A stretch of 64,000 bases of DNA from Cellulomonas aerilata (GCF_007991755.1 NZ_BJYY01000002.1:62001-126000), one strand, 5' to 3'; positions 8,468 through 17,662 are shown, numbered from the stretch's first letter. The notes: generated by a model not told the origin, from the sequence alone. Numbers and translations: made by a program.

Positions 8468-10426
8468 GTGCCCCAGACGACCGTTCATCCCCGCCCCCAG
8501 CTGGCCCGCGAGCGCTGGTGGGACCTGTGCGGGACGTGGCAGTTCGCCTTCGACGACACCGACACCGGCGTCGCGGAGCGCTGGTACCGGGCGGATGCCG
8601 CGGGTGCCGCCTTCGACCGCGAGATCCTCGTCCCGTTCCCGCCCGAGTCCCGGCTGTCCGGCGTCCACGAGCGGGGCTACCACCCCGTCGTGTGGTACCG
8701 GCGCACGTTCGCCGAGCCCGTGCGTGCCGCCGGGGAGAGGCTGCTGCTCCACTTCGGAGCCGTGGACTACCGGGCCGACGTCTGGGTGAACGGCCAGCAC
8801 GTGGGTCGCCACGAGGGGGGCCACACGCCCTTCACGGCGGACGTGACCGGCGCGCTCCTGGACGACCAGGTGGACCAGGTCGTGGTGGTCCGGGCGGAGG
8901 ACCGGCCCCACGACGTCACGCAGCCGCGCGGCAAGCAGGACTGGCAGCTCGAGCCGCACGCGTTCTGGTACCACCGCACGACGGGCATCTGGCAGCCGGT
9001 GTGGCTCGAGCCGGTGCCTGCGAGGCACGTCACCGCGGTGCACTGGGTCCCCGACCTGGCACGGGCGAGCGTCGAGGTGGAGGTCCGGCTCTCCCGGCTG
9101 CCGGAGCGGCCGTCGGCGGTGCGGATCCGGCTCGCCCTCGGTGAGGAGCTGCTCGCCGACCAGACCACGGCGCTGACGGACGACGTCCTGCACCAGACCA
9201 TCACCATCCCGGCCGCCCGCAACGGTCTGGACCGCACCCGCCTGACCTGGTCCCCCGAGTCGCCCGTGCTGATCGACGCGGAGGTGTCGGTGATCGAGGA
9301 CGGCCGGACGGTCGACACCGTGGGCAGCTACCTCGGGCTGCGCAGCGTGGGGTTCGCGGACGGCAAGTTCCTGCTCAACGGTCGCCCGTACTTCCTGCGG
9401 CTCGTGCTCGAGCAGGGCTACTGGCCCGCGTCGCACCTCGCCGCCCCGAGTGCGGACGCGCTGCGCCGGGAGGTCGAGCTCACCAAGGAGCTCGGCTTCA
9501 ACGGCGTGCGGATCCACCAGAAGGTGGAGGACCCTCGCTACCTCTACTGGTGCGACCGGCTCGGGCTCGTGGTGTGGAGCGAGATGCCGAGCGCCTACAG
9601 CTTCTCCACCGCGGCCATCGAGCGGGTCACCCGCGAGTGGGTCGACGTCGTCCGCCGCGACCGCAGCCATCCGTGCATCGTCACCTGGGTCCCCCTGAAC
9701 GAGAGCTGGGGGGTCGCCGACCTGGAGCACGTCGCGGCGCAGCGGCACTACGTGTCGGCGCTGTACCACCTGACCAAGGCCCTGGACCCCTCGCGGCCGG
9801 CCGTCGGCAACGACGGGTGGGAGCACACCGACGGCGACATCTGGGGGGTCCACGACTACGGCGGGAGCAGCACCGGCCTGCGCGAGCGGTACGGCGACGC
9901 CGCGAGCATGGAGCACTCCCTCCGGCAGGGTCGGCCGTACCGGCGCCGGGTGGTGCTCGGTGACCTGACGCGTGCGGGACGACCGGTGGTGATCACGGAG
10001 TTCGGCGGGCTGTCCTTCACCCCGGCGACGGGTGAGCGGTGGGCGGGATACGCCACGGTCGGGTCCGCCGAGGAGCTGGTCGAGCGCTTCGGCGACCTGG
10101 TGGGTGCCCTCCTGGACAGCACGGAGGTCGCCGGCTTCTGCTACACGCAGCTGACCGACACCGAGCAGGAGAGGAACGGCCTGCTCACCGAGGACCGCCG
10201 GCACAAGGTCGACCCCGCCCGCATCCGCGCCGTCCTCAACCGGCCGTCACGGACGGTGCCCGCCGAGGAGATCGACCTCTACCGGCTCGCCGCCGCCGAG
10301 GCGGCGCGCGGTGCGCTCGCCGGCGCCACGGTCGAGCCGTCGGACCCGACGGCGCCCCGTCACGGCACGCGCGTGCCGGTCGGCGCCACGGGCGTGCTCC
10401 CCGGTGCAGGTCCCGCCGCAGGGTGA
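8468..10426 (+). CDS. Glycoside hydrolase family 2 protein
   Basis: A 652-residue GH2-type enzyme with an N-terminal sugar-binding jelly roll (residues about 10-180, including GTWQFAFDD and the WYRR strand), an immunoglobulin-like domain, and a C-terminal TIM barrel from about residue 295. The acid/base is Glu412 in VPLNESWG and the nucleophile Glu511 in VITEFGG. The GTG at 8468 was chosen because GGAG lies seven bases upstream and homology-like sequence (ERWWDLCGTW) begins soon after. There is no signal peptide, so it acts in the cytoplasm on imported sugar. GH2 includes beta-galactosidases, beta-mannosidases and beta-glucuronidases, and I cannot choose between them. Next to an alpha-xylosidase, removal of galactose from xyloglucan side chains is plausible. 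Confidence 0.9.
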   Translation: MPQTTVHPRPQLARERWWDLCGTWQFAFDDTDTGVAERWYRADAAGAAFDREILVPFPPESRLSGVHERGYHPVVWYRRTFAEPVRAAGERLLLHFGAVDYRADVWVNGQHVGRHEGGHTPFTADVTGALLDDQVDQVVVVRAEDRPHDVTQPRGKQDWQLEPHAFWYHRTTGIWQPVWLEPVPARHVTAVHWVPDLARASVEVEVRLSRLPERPSAVRIRLALGEELLADQTTALTDDVLHQTITIPAARNGLDRTRLTWSPESPVLIDAEVSVIEDGRTVDTVGSYLGLRSVGFADGKFLLNGRPYFLRLVLEQGYWPASHLAAPSADALRREVELTKELGFNGVRIHQKVEDPRYLYWCDRLGLVVWSEMPSAYSFSTAAIERVTREWVDVVRRDRSHPCIVTWVPLNESWGVADLEHVAAQRHYVSALYHLTKALDPSRPAVGNDGWEHTDGDIWGVHDYGGSSTGLRERYGDAASMEHSLRQGRPYRRRVVLGDLTRAGRPVVITEFGGLSFTPATGERWAGYATVGSAEELVERFGDLVGALLDSTEVAGFCYTQLTDTEQERNGLLTEDRRHKVDPARIRAVLNRPSRTVPAEEIDLYRLAAAEAARGALAGATVEPSDPTAPRHGTRVPVGATGVLPGAGPAAG

Positions 10427-10442
10427 GTCCCAGGGAGGCGGG

Positions 10443-10769
10443 TCAGCTGGGGCGGACGGTGTAGGTGCGGAAGGTCAGCACCTGCCCGTGGCCCGTGCTG
10501 ATGCTGCGGTACGCCCACCGCAGGGTCGGGGGCTCGTTGAACACGAGCTCGAAGGCCTGCACCAGCATGTCCGCCTGCTGCGCCAGCGACTTGGTCGCGT
10601 CGACCTGAACCATGAGCGGGCCGTTGGGCATCTGCTGGGCCAGCGTGCCCAGCACGTCCCCAGCCATGGGCTCGGGGGACAGCACGACGCTCGCGCCGGC
10701 CTCCCTGAGCTGGTCGACCTGCCGGGCGAGGGCGGCGAGCGGGTCCTGAGGCGCCGGATCATCGCTCAC
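10443..10769 (-). CDS. Small hypothetical protein
   Basis: A 108-residue protein starting at a GTG (10769-10767) preceded by AAGGTGA. The sequence (LAALARQVDQLREAGASVVL, then MPNGPLMVQVDATKS and LTFRTYTVRP) reads as a helix followed by an alpha/beta fold with no membrane segment or known motif. It is convergent with the GH2 gene (17 bases between stops) and divergent from pcrA. The frame stays open upstream through the minisatellite, but that extension is repetitive Arg/Ala/Gly sequence and was excluded. Function unknown. Confidence 0.65.
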   Translation of the reverse strand: MSDDPAPQDPLAALARQVDQLREAGASVVLSPEPMAGDVLGTLAQQMPNGPLMVQVDATKSLAQQADMLVQAFELVFNEPPTLRWAYRSISTGHGQVLTFRTYTVRPS

Positions 10770-10960
10770 CCGGTCACCTTGCCACGCACCGGTCCGGCCG
10801 CACCCGGGCTGCCAGAGCCCACCGGACGACCCCGCGGAGCCGCGGTCCGACGACGGCGGCGGTGGGACGACGTGAGCAGGCCAGGCGCCGCTCGGCCGCT
10901 CGACGCCCGAGCGCCGACCGCCCCGACGCCCGAGCGCCCGGCGCGCCCCGTCGCCCGAGC

Positions 10961-11101
10961 GGCGGCCCGCTCGAAGCCCGAGGGCCCGGCGTGCCCGTCG
11001 CCCGAGCGCCGGGGCTCCCGACAGCAGGCGGCCCGCTCGAGGCCCGAGCGCCCGGCGTGCCCGTCGCCCGAGCGCCGGGGCTCCCGACAGCAGGCGGCCC
11101 G
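10961..11101. repeat. 66-bp minisatellite, two copies plus a partial
   Basis: Copies start at 10961 and 11027, and a 9-base third start lies at 11093, giving an exact period of 66 bp. The two full copies differ at only two or so positions. The sequence 10928-10960 resembles the middle of the unit, so older copies probably existed. The period is a multiple of three, so shadow frames translate as 22-residue repeats. There is no dyad like a CRISPR repeat and no spacer variation. Confidence 0.85.
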
Positions 11102-11169
11102 GCACACGCCCGCGCCCTCGCGGGCGCCGGTGTGACGAGTCGCTCGTCGTGCGTGTGGGTGAGCGTGCC

Positions 11170-11175
11170 TACGCT
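11170..11175 (+). promoter_or_regulatory. Candidate -10 element of a leaderless pcrA transcript
   Basis: TACGCT lies nine bases before the pcrA ATG at 11185, and no Shine-Dalgarno sequence is present between them. This geometry is typical of leaderless actinobacterial mRNAs. No strong -35 was recognised. Confidence 0.45.
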
Positions 11176-11184
11176 GGTACCGCC

Positions 11185-13731
11185 ATGACCTCTCTCTTCG
11201 AGAACCTCCCGCTGCCCGGCTTCGGTCCCGCCGACCTCGCGTCGCGCGGGTCCGGGGCATCCGCGGCCGCCGGCGACGCGGACGGCACGCCGGTCGCCGC
11301 GGGAGCGACCGGCGTCCCCGTGGGCGGCGCGCGCGAGCGGCGCGGCGGCCCGTCGACGAAGGACCCGGAGAGCCTGCTCACCGGGCTCAACCCCCAGCAG
11401 CGCGAGGCGGTGCTGCACAGCGGGAGCCCGCTGCTCATCGTCGCCGGCGCCGGGTCGGGCAAGACTCGGGTGCTGACCCACCGCATCGCGTACCTGCTGG
11501 CGACCGGACGGGCGCGTCCGGGGGAGATCCTGGCGATCACGTTCACCAACAAGGCCGCCGGCGAGATGCGCGAGCGGGTGGAGTCCCTGGTCGGCCCGGC
11601 CGCCCGGATGATGTGGGTCTCGACGTTCCACTCCGCCTGCGTGCGCATCCTGCGCAAGGAGGCGTCGACGCTGGGCCTGCGGACGACCTTCTCCATCTAC
11701 GACGCCGCGGACTCCCAGCGGCTGATGACCATGGTGTGCCGGGAGCTGGAGCTCGACCCCAAGAAGTACCCGCCGAAGGCGTTGTCGTCGCGCATCTCGG
11801 CGCTCAAGGACGAGCTCGTCGACCCCGAGACCTTCGGTCGCGAGAGCGGCGCGTCCGCGGGGACGGCCAACGACTTCGACGCGGTCCTCGCCCAGGCGTA
11901 CACGCGCTACCAGGACCGGCTCCGCGCCGCGCACGCCCTCGACTTCGACGACCTGATCATGACGACGGTGCACCTGCTGCAGGCGTTCCCGGCCGTCGCC
12001 GAGCACTACCGCCGCCGCTTCCGCCACGTGCTGGTCGACGAGTACCAGGACACCAACCACGCGCAGTACACGCTCGTGCGCGAGCTCGCCGGCCACGACC
12101 CGGCGATGGACACCGACGAGACCGACGACTCCCCGGTCCCCGACGCCGTCGGGCCCGGGGAGCTGACGGTCGTCGGGGACGCGGACCAGTCCATCTACGC
12201 CTTCCGCGGCGCGACGATCCGCAACATCCTCGAGTTCGAGGCCGACTACCCCAGCGCCCGCACGATCCTGCTCGAGCAGAACTACCGCTCCACCCAGACC
12301 ATCCTCTCGGCCGCCAACGCGGTGATCTCCCGCAACCCCGGGCGGCGGCCCAAGCGGCTGTGGACGGACTCCGGTGCCGGCGCGCAGATCGTGGGGTACG
12401 TCGCGGACAACGAGCACGAGGAGGCCCGCTTCGTCGCCGAGGAGATCGACCGGCTGGCCGACTCCGACGGCGTCCGTCCGGGCGACGTGGCGATCTTCTA
12501 CCGGGCGAACGCGCAGGCCCGCGCGCTGGAGGAGGTGCTCATCCGCGTCGGCCTGCCGTACAAGGTGGTCGGCGGGACGCGCTTCTACGAGCGCAAGGAG
12601 ATCAAGGACGCCGTCGCCTACCTGCGCGCGGTCGACAACCCCGACGACGACGTCAACCTGCGCCGCATCCTCAACGTCCCCAAGCGCGGGCTCGGGGACC
12701 GGTCCGAGGCCATGGTCGCGGCCTTCGCCGACCGCGAGCGGATCTCGTTCGGTGCCGCGCTCGACCGGGTCGACGAGGTCCCCGGGCTCGCCACGCGGTC
12801 CCTCAACGGGCTGCGGTCGTTCGCGCAGATGATGACCGACCTGCGCGACCTCGCGGCCAAGGGCGGCGGGCCGGCGGAGGTGCTCGGCGCGGTCCTGGAC
12901 CGCAGCGGGTACCTCTCCGAGCTGCGAGCGAGCGACGACCCGCAGGACGCGTCCCGCGTCGAGAACCTCGCCGAGCTGCACGCCGTCGCGACCGAGTTCG
13001 AGCAGAGCGACCCCGAGGCCGACCTCGCGGACTTCCTCGAGCGCATCTCGCTCGTCGCCGACTCCGACCAGATCCCCAGCGCCGACGACGCCGACGGTGC
13101 TCCGAAGGTGGACCAGGGCGTCGTCACGCTGATGACCCTGCACACCGCCAAGGGCCTGGAGTTCCCGGTGGTGTTCCTCACCGGGCTCGAGGACGGCACC
13201 TTCCCGCACATGCGGACGCTCGCTGACACCGAGCAGCTCGCCGAGGAGCGGCGACTCGCCTACGTCGGCCTGACCCGAGCGCGCCAGCGGCTGTACATCT
13301 CCCGCGCGGCGGTCCGCACGTCGTGGGGCGTGCCGAACGAGTTCCCGCCCAGCCGGTTCCTCGACGACCTGCCCGACGACCTGCTCGACTGGCGCCGGCG
13401 GGAGTCGAGCATGGCGACGCTGCGGTCGGGCCTCGGGTACGGGTCCGGCTTCGGCGGCAGCGTGTACGGCTCGGGGACGCCCCGCACCGGGGCGCCGTCC
13501 ACGCGCGTCCCGCCGTCGCCGCCCAGCCCGACCTTCGGCTCGGCGAAGTCCCGCCCGACCGGGGACGCCCCGAGCCTGTCGGTCGGCGACCGCGTCACAC
13601 ACGACACCTACGGTCTGGGCACCGTCGTCGTCGTGGAGGGCTCCGGCCCCAACGCCGTGGCGAAGATCGACTTCGGCACCGAGGGCACCAAGCGCCTGCT
13701 CCTGCGGTACTCGCCCGTCACCAAGCTCTGA
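11185..13731 (+). CDS. pcrA: ATP-dependent DNA helicase, UvrD/PcrA family
   Basis: An 848-residue superfamily 1 helicase for repair and replication-fork maintenance, translocating 3'-5' on single-stranded DNA. After a variable actinobacterial N-terminal extension (to about residue 70) the motifs appear in order: Q-motif LNPQQREAVLH, Walker A GAGSGKT (Lys93), TFTNKAAGEMRERV, Walker B DEYQD (Asp285-Glu286), VGDADQSIYAFRGA, LEQNYRSTQTI, TLHTAKGLEFPVVFLTGLED and VGLTRARQRLYIS. A linker rich in Gly/Pro/Ser leads to the C-terminal Tudor-like domain (VGDRVTHDTYGLGTVV) that in PcrA binds RNA polymerase. The ATG at 11185 starts MTSLFENLPLPGFG and follows a -10 box directly. The adjacent HNH gene is convergent and separately regulated. 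Confidence 0.96.
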   Translation: MTSLFENLPLPGFGPADLASRGSGASAAAGDADGTPVAAGATGVPVGGARERRGGPSTKDPESLLTGLNPQQREAVLHSGSPLLIVAGAGSGKTRVLTHRIAYLLATGRARPGEILAITFTNKAAGEMRERVESLVGPAARMMWVSTFHSACVRILRKEASTLGLRTTFSIYDAADSQRLMTMVCRELELDPKKYPPKALSSRISALKDELVDPETFGRESGASAGTANDFDAVLAQAYTRYQDRLRAAHALDFDDLIMTTVHLLQAFPAVAEHYRRRFRHVLVDEYQDTNHAQYTLVRELAGHDPAMDTDETDDSPVPDAVGPGELTVVGDADQSIYAFRGATIRNILEFEADYPSARTILLEQNYRSTQTILSAANAVISRNPGRRPKRLWTDSGAGAQIVGYVADNEHEEARFVAEEIDRLADSDGVRPGDVAIFYRANAQARALEEVLIRVGLPYKVVGGTRFYERKEIKDAVAYLRAVDNPDDDVNLRRILNVPKRGLGDRSEAMVAAFADRERISFGAALDRVDEVPGLATRSLNGLRSFAQMMTDLRDLAAKGGGPAEVLGAVLDRSGYLSELRASDDPQDASRVENLAELHAVATEFEQSDPEADLADFLERISLVADSDQIPSADDADGAPKVDQGVVTLMTLHTAKGLEFPVVFLTGLEDGTFPHMRTLADTEQLAEERRLAYVGLTRARQRLYISRAAVRTSWGVPNEFPPSRFLDDLPDDLLDWRRRESSMATLRSGLGYGSGFGGSVYGSGTPRTGAPSTRVPPSPPSPTFGSAKSRPTGDAPSLSVGDRVTHDTYGLGTVVVVEGSGPNAVAKIDFGTEGTKRLLLRYSPVTKL

Positions 13732-13781
13732 CGGCCCGCCGGGCGGCCGAGCACGCGGGTCGCCTCACCGGACGGTTCGCC

Positions 13782-15620
13782 TCACGGGACGAGGAAGAAG
13801 TCGGGCACCCGCATGCCGGTGAACGGGTCCGTCGTCCAGACGAGGTCCGACCCGTCGTGGGTCGCCCCGTCGCCCCCGGAACCCGCTGACGGTTGCGGGA
13901 CCGTCGGCGAGTGGGGCGGTGGTGACTCGCCGGGTCGAGTGAGACCAGCCGCGGGGGCGCGAGGTGGCGGCGGACCGGCCGCGCGCGTGCTTCCGGCCGG
14001 GGGATTGAGGTCCCGCGCGCTGGTTCCTGGCTGACCCGGTGTCACTCCCGTGCCTGAGGCGACCGGCGGCGGCGCGGGTCGCCCGGGTGGCTGGGGTGAC
14101 CCGGGTGCGAGGGGCGAACTGGTGGTGCCGGGCGGCCCGGTCGGCGGTGATCCACCGATGACGCGGCCCTCGGAATCGCGGAACCGGTAGCCCATCGGGG
14201 CGAAGCCCCCCGACGACCCGCCGTGCACGGCAGACGGATCGTCGGCGCCTGCCTTGCCCCTAGCCTCGGCGGTTGCCACGCCGACGCGCGTGATCAACAG
14301 GTCACGGCGGTGGACCTCGTGGTGGTGGAAGCTGCACAGCAGGACGCCGTTGTCGACGCTGGTGGGTCCGGTGTCCCGCTCCCACCAGCGGATGTGGTGG
14401 ACCTCGCACCACCGTGCATGGGCGTGGCAGTGGGGCCAGGCGCACTCGCGGTCGCGGGCGATGACCGCGCGCCGTTGCTGACCTGTGAAGACGCGCCGGC
14501 TCCGGCCGAGGTCGATCGGGACGCCGTCGGCGTCGATGACGATCCGGGTGATCTCGCAGTCGCACATCGCCACGGCGAGCTCGTAGGCCGGGACCGGTGT
14601 GCCGTCCTCGAGCGTCGCAGGCTCGTAGGGCGCGCATGCGCCTCCGTCGGCGATCTGGCTGGGGACACCCCGAGCGTCGACCGGGCTGGCACCGTCCACG
14701 GCCGACGGACCGACCCCGGCCTCGGGCCCGGTGGTGGCCGCGCGGGCTCGCCGGCGGTCGCGTTCGGCTCGGGCGGCGATCCAGGTGTCGGCCGTCAGGA
14801 TCATCGACACCTGGGGTGGCACGTGCCCGCCGGGCCTGGAGTCGGCCAGCGCGAGGATCCGACCCGCCATGGCATCCAGCGCGTCGGCACAGCGCTGCCC
14901 GTGGTCGCGGTCGTCGTCGGCCGCCGGACGGGGGGAGAGGGCCTCCAGGGCGAGGGTCAGGCGGTGGCCGGCCATGGCGTCCAGGCGCCCCTTGAGGAAG
15001 GTCCCGGCGGGCGTCCGGGCCACGTGCAGGAACCGCTGGGCGCGTTGGTTCTCGTGGTCGCGGTCCAGGGCGGCGGGGTCGAGGGTCGCGGCCCATCGCG
15101 TCACGCCGGTGGCGAAGGTGCCGGCGTCCATCCCGTCCGCCATCGCGAGCAGGCGCTCCTGGCCGGCCGGCGAGGTGACGGCGTCGCGTTGCGCCGGGGT
15201 ACCTGTGCCGGCCACCTTGCCGATGGCCACGGCGTGCTCGAGCCGGATCCGCCCGGAGGCCACCGCAGCAGCGACCGTCGGCACCGCCTGCAGCTGGTCG
15301 GCCTGCCGGACCTGCGCCGCCGCGGACCGCAGCCCGGTCCGGCCGGTGCGTCCACGCCACGCCTCGAACGACCGGTCGCCCGCACCCTGCCACGCGCCCG
15401 AATCACGCTCGGCGACCAGGACAGCGCCCCGGACGGTCGCCAGCCCGTCGACGGCGCGGTCGAGCCGTCGCAGCACCGACCGGCGCGTCGCGCTCGGCCA
15501 GTGGCCCGCTTCGTCCGCAGCGCCGGCGAGCCGCTCCAGCGACCGGGCGATGACGTCCATCTCCGTGACCGGGTCGACCGGAGCCAAGGGGGCGACGCCT
15601 GACGTCTCCATCGACGGCAC
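13782..15620 (-). CDS. DUF222 / 13E12-repeat HNH endonuclease domain protein
   Basis: A 612-residue member of the 13E12 repeat family, common and often multi-copy in actinobacteria. The N-terminal DUF222 region (about 15-300) contains the typical RLEHAVAIGKVAG helix. A zinc-type HNH module follows near residues 385-435 (CAWPHCHAHARWCEVHHIRW, then SVDNGVLLCSFHHHEVHR). The last 150 residues are a Pro/Gly/Ser-rich linker ending in DLVWTTDPFTGMRVPDFFL. The GTG at 15620 follows GAGGAGG nine bases upstream; an ATG three codons in is an alternative. A LexA-like palindrome between a -10-like TAGGCT and the start indicates SOS induction, as known for 13E12 proteins of M. tuberculosis. Molecular role not established. 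Confidence 0.9.
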   Translation of the reverse strand: MPSMETSGVAPLAPVDPVTEMDVIARSLERLAGAADEAGHWPSATRRSVLRRLDRAVDGLATVRGAVLVAERDSGAWQGAGDRSFEAWRGRTGRTGLRSAAAQVRQADQLQAVPTVAAAVASGRIRLEHAVAIGKVAGTGTPAQRDAVTSPAGQERLLAMADGMDAGTFATGVTRWAATLDPAALDRDHENQRAQRFLHVARTPAGTFLKGRLDAMAGHRLTLALEALSPRPAADDDRDHGQRCADALDAMAGRILALADSRPGGHVPPQVSMILTADTWIAARAERDRRRARAATTGPEAGVGPSAVDGASPVDARGVPSQIADGGACAPYEPATLEDGTPVPAYELAVAMCDCEITRIVIDADGVPIDLGRSRRVFTGQQRRAVIARDRECAWPHCHAHARWCEVHHIRWWERDTGPTSVDNGVLLCSFHHHEVHRRDLLITRVGVATAEARGKAGADDPSAVHGGSSGGFAPMGYRFRDSEGRVIGGSPPTGPPGTTSSPLAPGSPQPPGRPAPPPVASGTGVTPGQPGTSARDLNPPAGSTRAAGPPPPRAPAAGLTRPGESPPPHSPTVPQPSAGSGGDGATHDGSDLVWTTDPFTGMRVPDFFLVP

Positions 15621-15637
15621 GACCGCTCACCTCCTCG

Positions 15638-15653
15638 TCGAACTGATGTTCGA
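15638..15653 (-). promoter_or_regulatory. LexA (SOS) box in front of the HNH gene
   Basis: TCGAACTGATGTTCGA is a perfect 6-bp dyad (TCGAAC/GTTCGA) with a 4-base centre, matching the actinobacterial/Firmicutes SOS-box core GAAC-N4-GTTC. It lies 18-33 bases upstream of the GTG at 15620 and directly downstream of a - strand TAGGCT (-10-like, 15654-15659), where a repressor would block transcription. Confidence 0.75.
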
Positions 15654-15904
15654 AGCCTATCGCCGGGCGCCCACACGAGGCCCGGGGCGGCAGACGGTGT
15701 GGAAAGCCGCACGGGCTGCTCGCCGAGGGGACCGCAGCGGGCCGGTCACACGGCGTCTGCACCGGACGGTGACCCGAACGGTCCTGCCGCTCCGCGTCGG
15801 TTCGTCCCGGACCGACGCGGTGGGGGAGACTTCCGCCGCGCTTCCCGCGCCGCCCGGTGCCTCACCAGGCAGGCGCCACCCGATCTCGTCGAGCAGGAGC
15901 CCCC

Positions 15905-17521
15905 ATGCCCGTCCGCCGACCCGTCACCGCGCTGGCCGTGGCCGCCACCCTCGTGAGCCTCGTCGGCTGCACCGGGCAGGACGCCACAGACGCCACGGAC
16001 GCCGCGACCGGCGACACCAGCAGCGAGGCCCCAACCCCCACAGCGACCGAGCGCCCGACGGCGCCCGTCGTCCGGTCGTTCGTCATGGGGAAGGAGACGG
16101 TCGACCTCGAGGTCGGCCCCCTCGTCGTGGAGGGTCCGGGCGACAGCGATGGCGACGGCGGGATCGGGGTCCTCACGCTGCGGGCGTCCGAGGGCACGTC
16201 CCGGGACGTGGCGTTCGCACTGGGCGTCCGGCTCGGCAACGCGCTGCTCGACCCCAAGCCGGGCCCGAGCGCGGTGCGCCTCGTCGACCCGCGGGAGCGG
16301 ACCGTCTCCCTGCCGGCGCGCGGCCCGGACGACCGGCCGGTGTTCACCATGGGCGACGTCTTCGCCGACGAGCCGGTGCCGATGGCGGTCGCCTTCGCAG
16401 CGCCGAGCGGTGACACGGTCGACGTGCTTGTCCCGCTGGCCGGCTACGTCGCCGACGTGCCGGTGGTCAGCGCCGCGGACCCGTCGGGCACCGGCCCCGC
16501 GGTCCTCGCGGACATCACGGACGCCCCGGCGGAGGACCTGACGGCCCGGGTCGCCACGCTGGACACCTACACCGAGCAGGTGGGCCGGACGGTCCGGACG
16601 CGGACCCAGGCGGAGCAGGTGACGGTCGACATCGCCGCCGACGTCCTGTTCGCACCGGACTCCGCGGACCTCGGCGCGGACGCGGACGCCGCCCTGGCCG
16701 CCGCCGGTGCGCAGATCGCCGCCTACCCGGGCGGGACCCTGGTCGTCGTCGGGCACACCGACGACGTCGCCTCGGACGCCTACAACGTGGACCTGTCGGT
16801 CCGTCGCGCGCAGGCAGCCCGGGACCGCCTCGGGTCGCTGGTCGACCTCGGCGCGTACGGGGTGACGGTGGAGGGCCGCGGGGAGAGCGAGCCGGCGGCG
16901 CCGGGCAGGGACGACGCGGCACGGGCGGCGAACCGCCGCGTGGAGCTGCGCTTCATCCCGGCGCCGGACGCCGACCCCGAGCCGGCCACCGCGAGCGCCG
17001 CCCCCACCGGGATGGGGACGGAGCCGGCCGCCGACGGACCGGTCGCGACCGGTGCCGAGGGGGTGCGCGTCGGCGTCCGCGACGGGGTGGAGTTCGAGGT
17101 GCGGCTCCCCGAGGTGCGCCGCGTCGGCGAGGTGCTGGTCGGCGAGGTCGAGGTCGAGCAGACCGCGGGCGACCGGGCGGCCGACATCGGCTCGCTGCTC
17201 TCGTCGGGGGTGTGGGACGGCCGGGGCGAGTTCGACGCGACCACCCAGTCCGCGGCCACGAACCTCACCCTGCTGGACGGCGGCACGCGCGTGTTCCCGT
17301 TCGACTACGTCCGCAACGACGACGGCGACCGCCATCCGCTCGCCGACCGGTTCCTCACCTCGCCCGTCGGTGTGGGGCAGGTGCAGACCGTCACCGTCGT
17401 CTGGCCGGCGGCGCCGGGGGACACGGTCACCGTGGACTCCGCGGCCACCCCGCACGCCGGCGGCCCGGACGCGGGCGGCCCGCCGTTCCGGCTCACGGAC
17501 GTCCCCGTGCGCGGGGACTGA
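15905..17521 (+). CDS. OmpA-family domain lipoprotein
   Basis: A 538-residue lipoprotein with a signal sequence, lipobox LVGC (Cys22) and a Thr/Ala-rich low-complexity linker (about 23-60). Residues about 240-350 form an OmpA C-terminal, peptidoglycan-binding domain: DIAADVLFAPDSADL, LVVVGHTDDVASDAYN, LSVRRAQAARDRL and AARAANRRVELRF. A second, unrecognised beta-rich domain (about 380-538) resembles the DUF4352-like region often paired with such proteins; that comparison is tentative. It is expected to be membrane-anchored outside the cell and to hold the murein. The ATG at 15905 was chosen because it places the signal peptide at the N-terminus. A 283-bp upstream region separates it from the divergent HNH gene. 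Confidence 0.88.
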   Translation: MPVRRPVTALAVAATLVSLVGCTGQDATDATDAATGDTSSEAPTPTATERPTAPVVRSFVMGKETVDLEVGPLVVEGPGDSDGDGGIGVLTLRASEGTSRDVAFALGVRLGNALLDPKPGPSAVRLVDPRERTVSLPARGPDDRPVFTMGDVFADEPVPMAVAFAAPSGDTVDVLVPLAGYVADVPVVSAADPSGTGPAVLADITDAPAEDLTARVATLDTYTEQVGRTVRTRTQAEQVTVDIAADVLFAPDSADLGADADAALAAAGAQIAAYPGGTLVVVGHTDDVASDAYNVDLSVRRAQAARDRLGSLVDLGAYGVTVEGRGESEPAAPGRDDAARAANRRVELRFIPAPDADPEPATASAAPTGMGTEPAADGPVATGAEGVRVGVRDGVEFEVRLPEVRRVGEVLVGEVEVEQTAGDRAADIGSLLSSGVWDGRGEFDATTQSAATNLTLLDGGTRVFPFDYVRNDDGDRHPLADRFLTSPVGVGQVQTVTVVWPAAPGDTVTVDSAATPHAGGPDAGGPPFRLTDVPVRGD

Positions 17522-17616
17522 CGGTCGCCCGCGCTCCACCCGACGCTGAACCGATCCTCGCAGCAGGCCGTTGTCCGGGTGTCAGCCGGCGCTCACGGTC
17601 CGCCGTGACCGCCGCA

Positions 17617-17638
17617 GGCCCCGCAGCGCAGCGGGGCC
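17617..17638 (+). terminator. Hairpin between OmpA-lipoprotein and epimerase genes
   Basis: An 8-bp perfect GC stem (17617-17624 with 17631-17638) with a 6-base loop ends 24 bases before the epimerase ATG. It could terminate the upstream transcript or structure the leader of the next gene. Confidence 0.4.
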
Positions 17639-17662
17639 CACGGACCACGCGGGGGGTTGACC

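Larger units (their letters stand above)
10770..11184. other. Divergent intergenic region holding a minisatellite
   Basis: A 415-bp gap between the small - strand gene and pcrA. It holds the 66-bp tandem repeat (10961-11101), a degenerate related copy just before it (about 10928-10960), and the pcrA promoter near 11170. Open frames on both strands here consist only of repeat-derived Arg/Ala/Gly/Pro sequence, so no gene is called. Confidence 0.7.

Noticed and set aside
10961-11101. CRISPR array
   Set aside because: The unit is a head-to-tail 66-bp repeat with no variable spacers, no short dyad repeat and no cas gene.
10443-11105. Longer version of the small - strand gene with 22-residue repeats
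   Set aside because: The extra N-terminal part is a translation of the 66-bp minisatellite plus Arg/Ala/Gly-rich sequence, while a GTG with AAGGTGA at 10769 gives a compact, normal-looking protein.
13782-15620. HNH gene as a phage or homing-endonuclease insertion
   Set aside because: The DUF222 region marks the chromosomal 13E12 family. There is no intron, att site, phage gene or compositional break around it.
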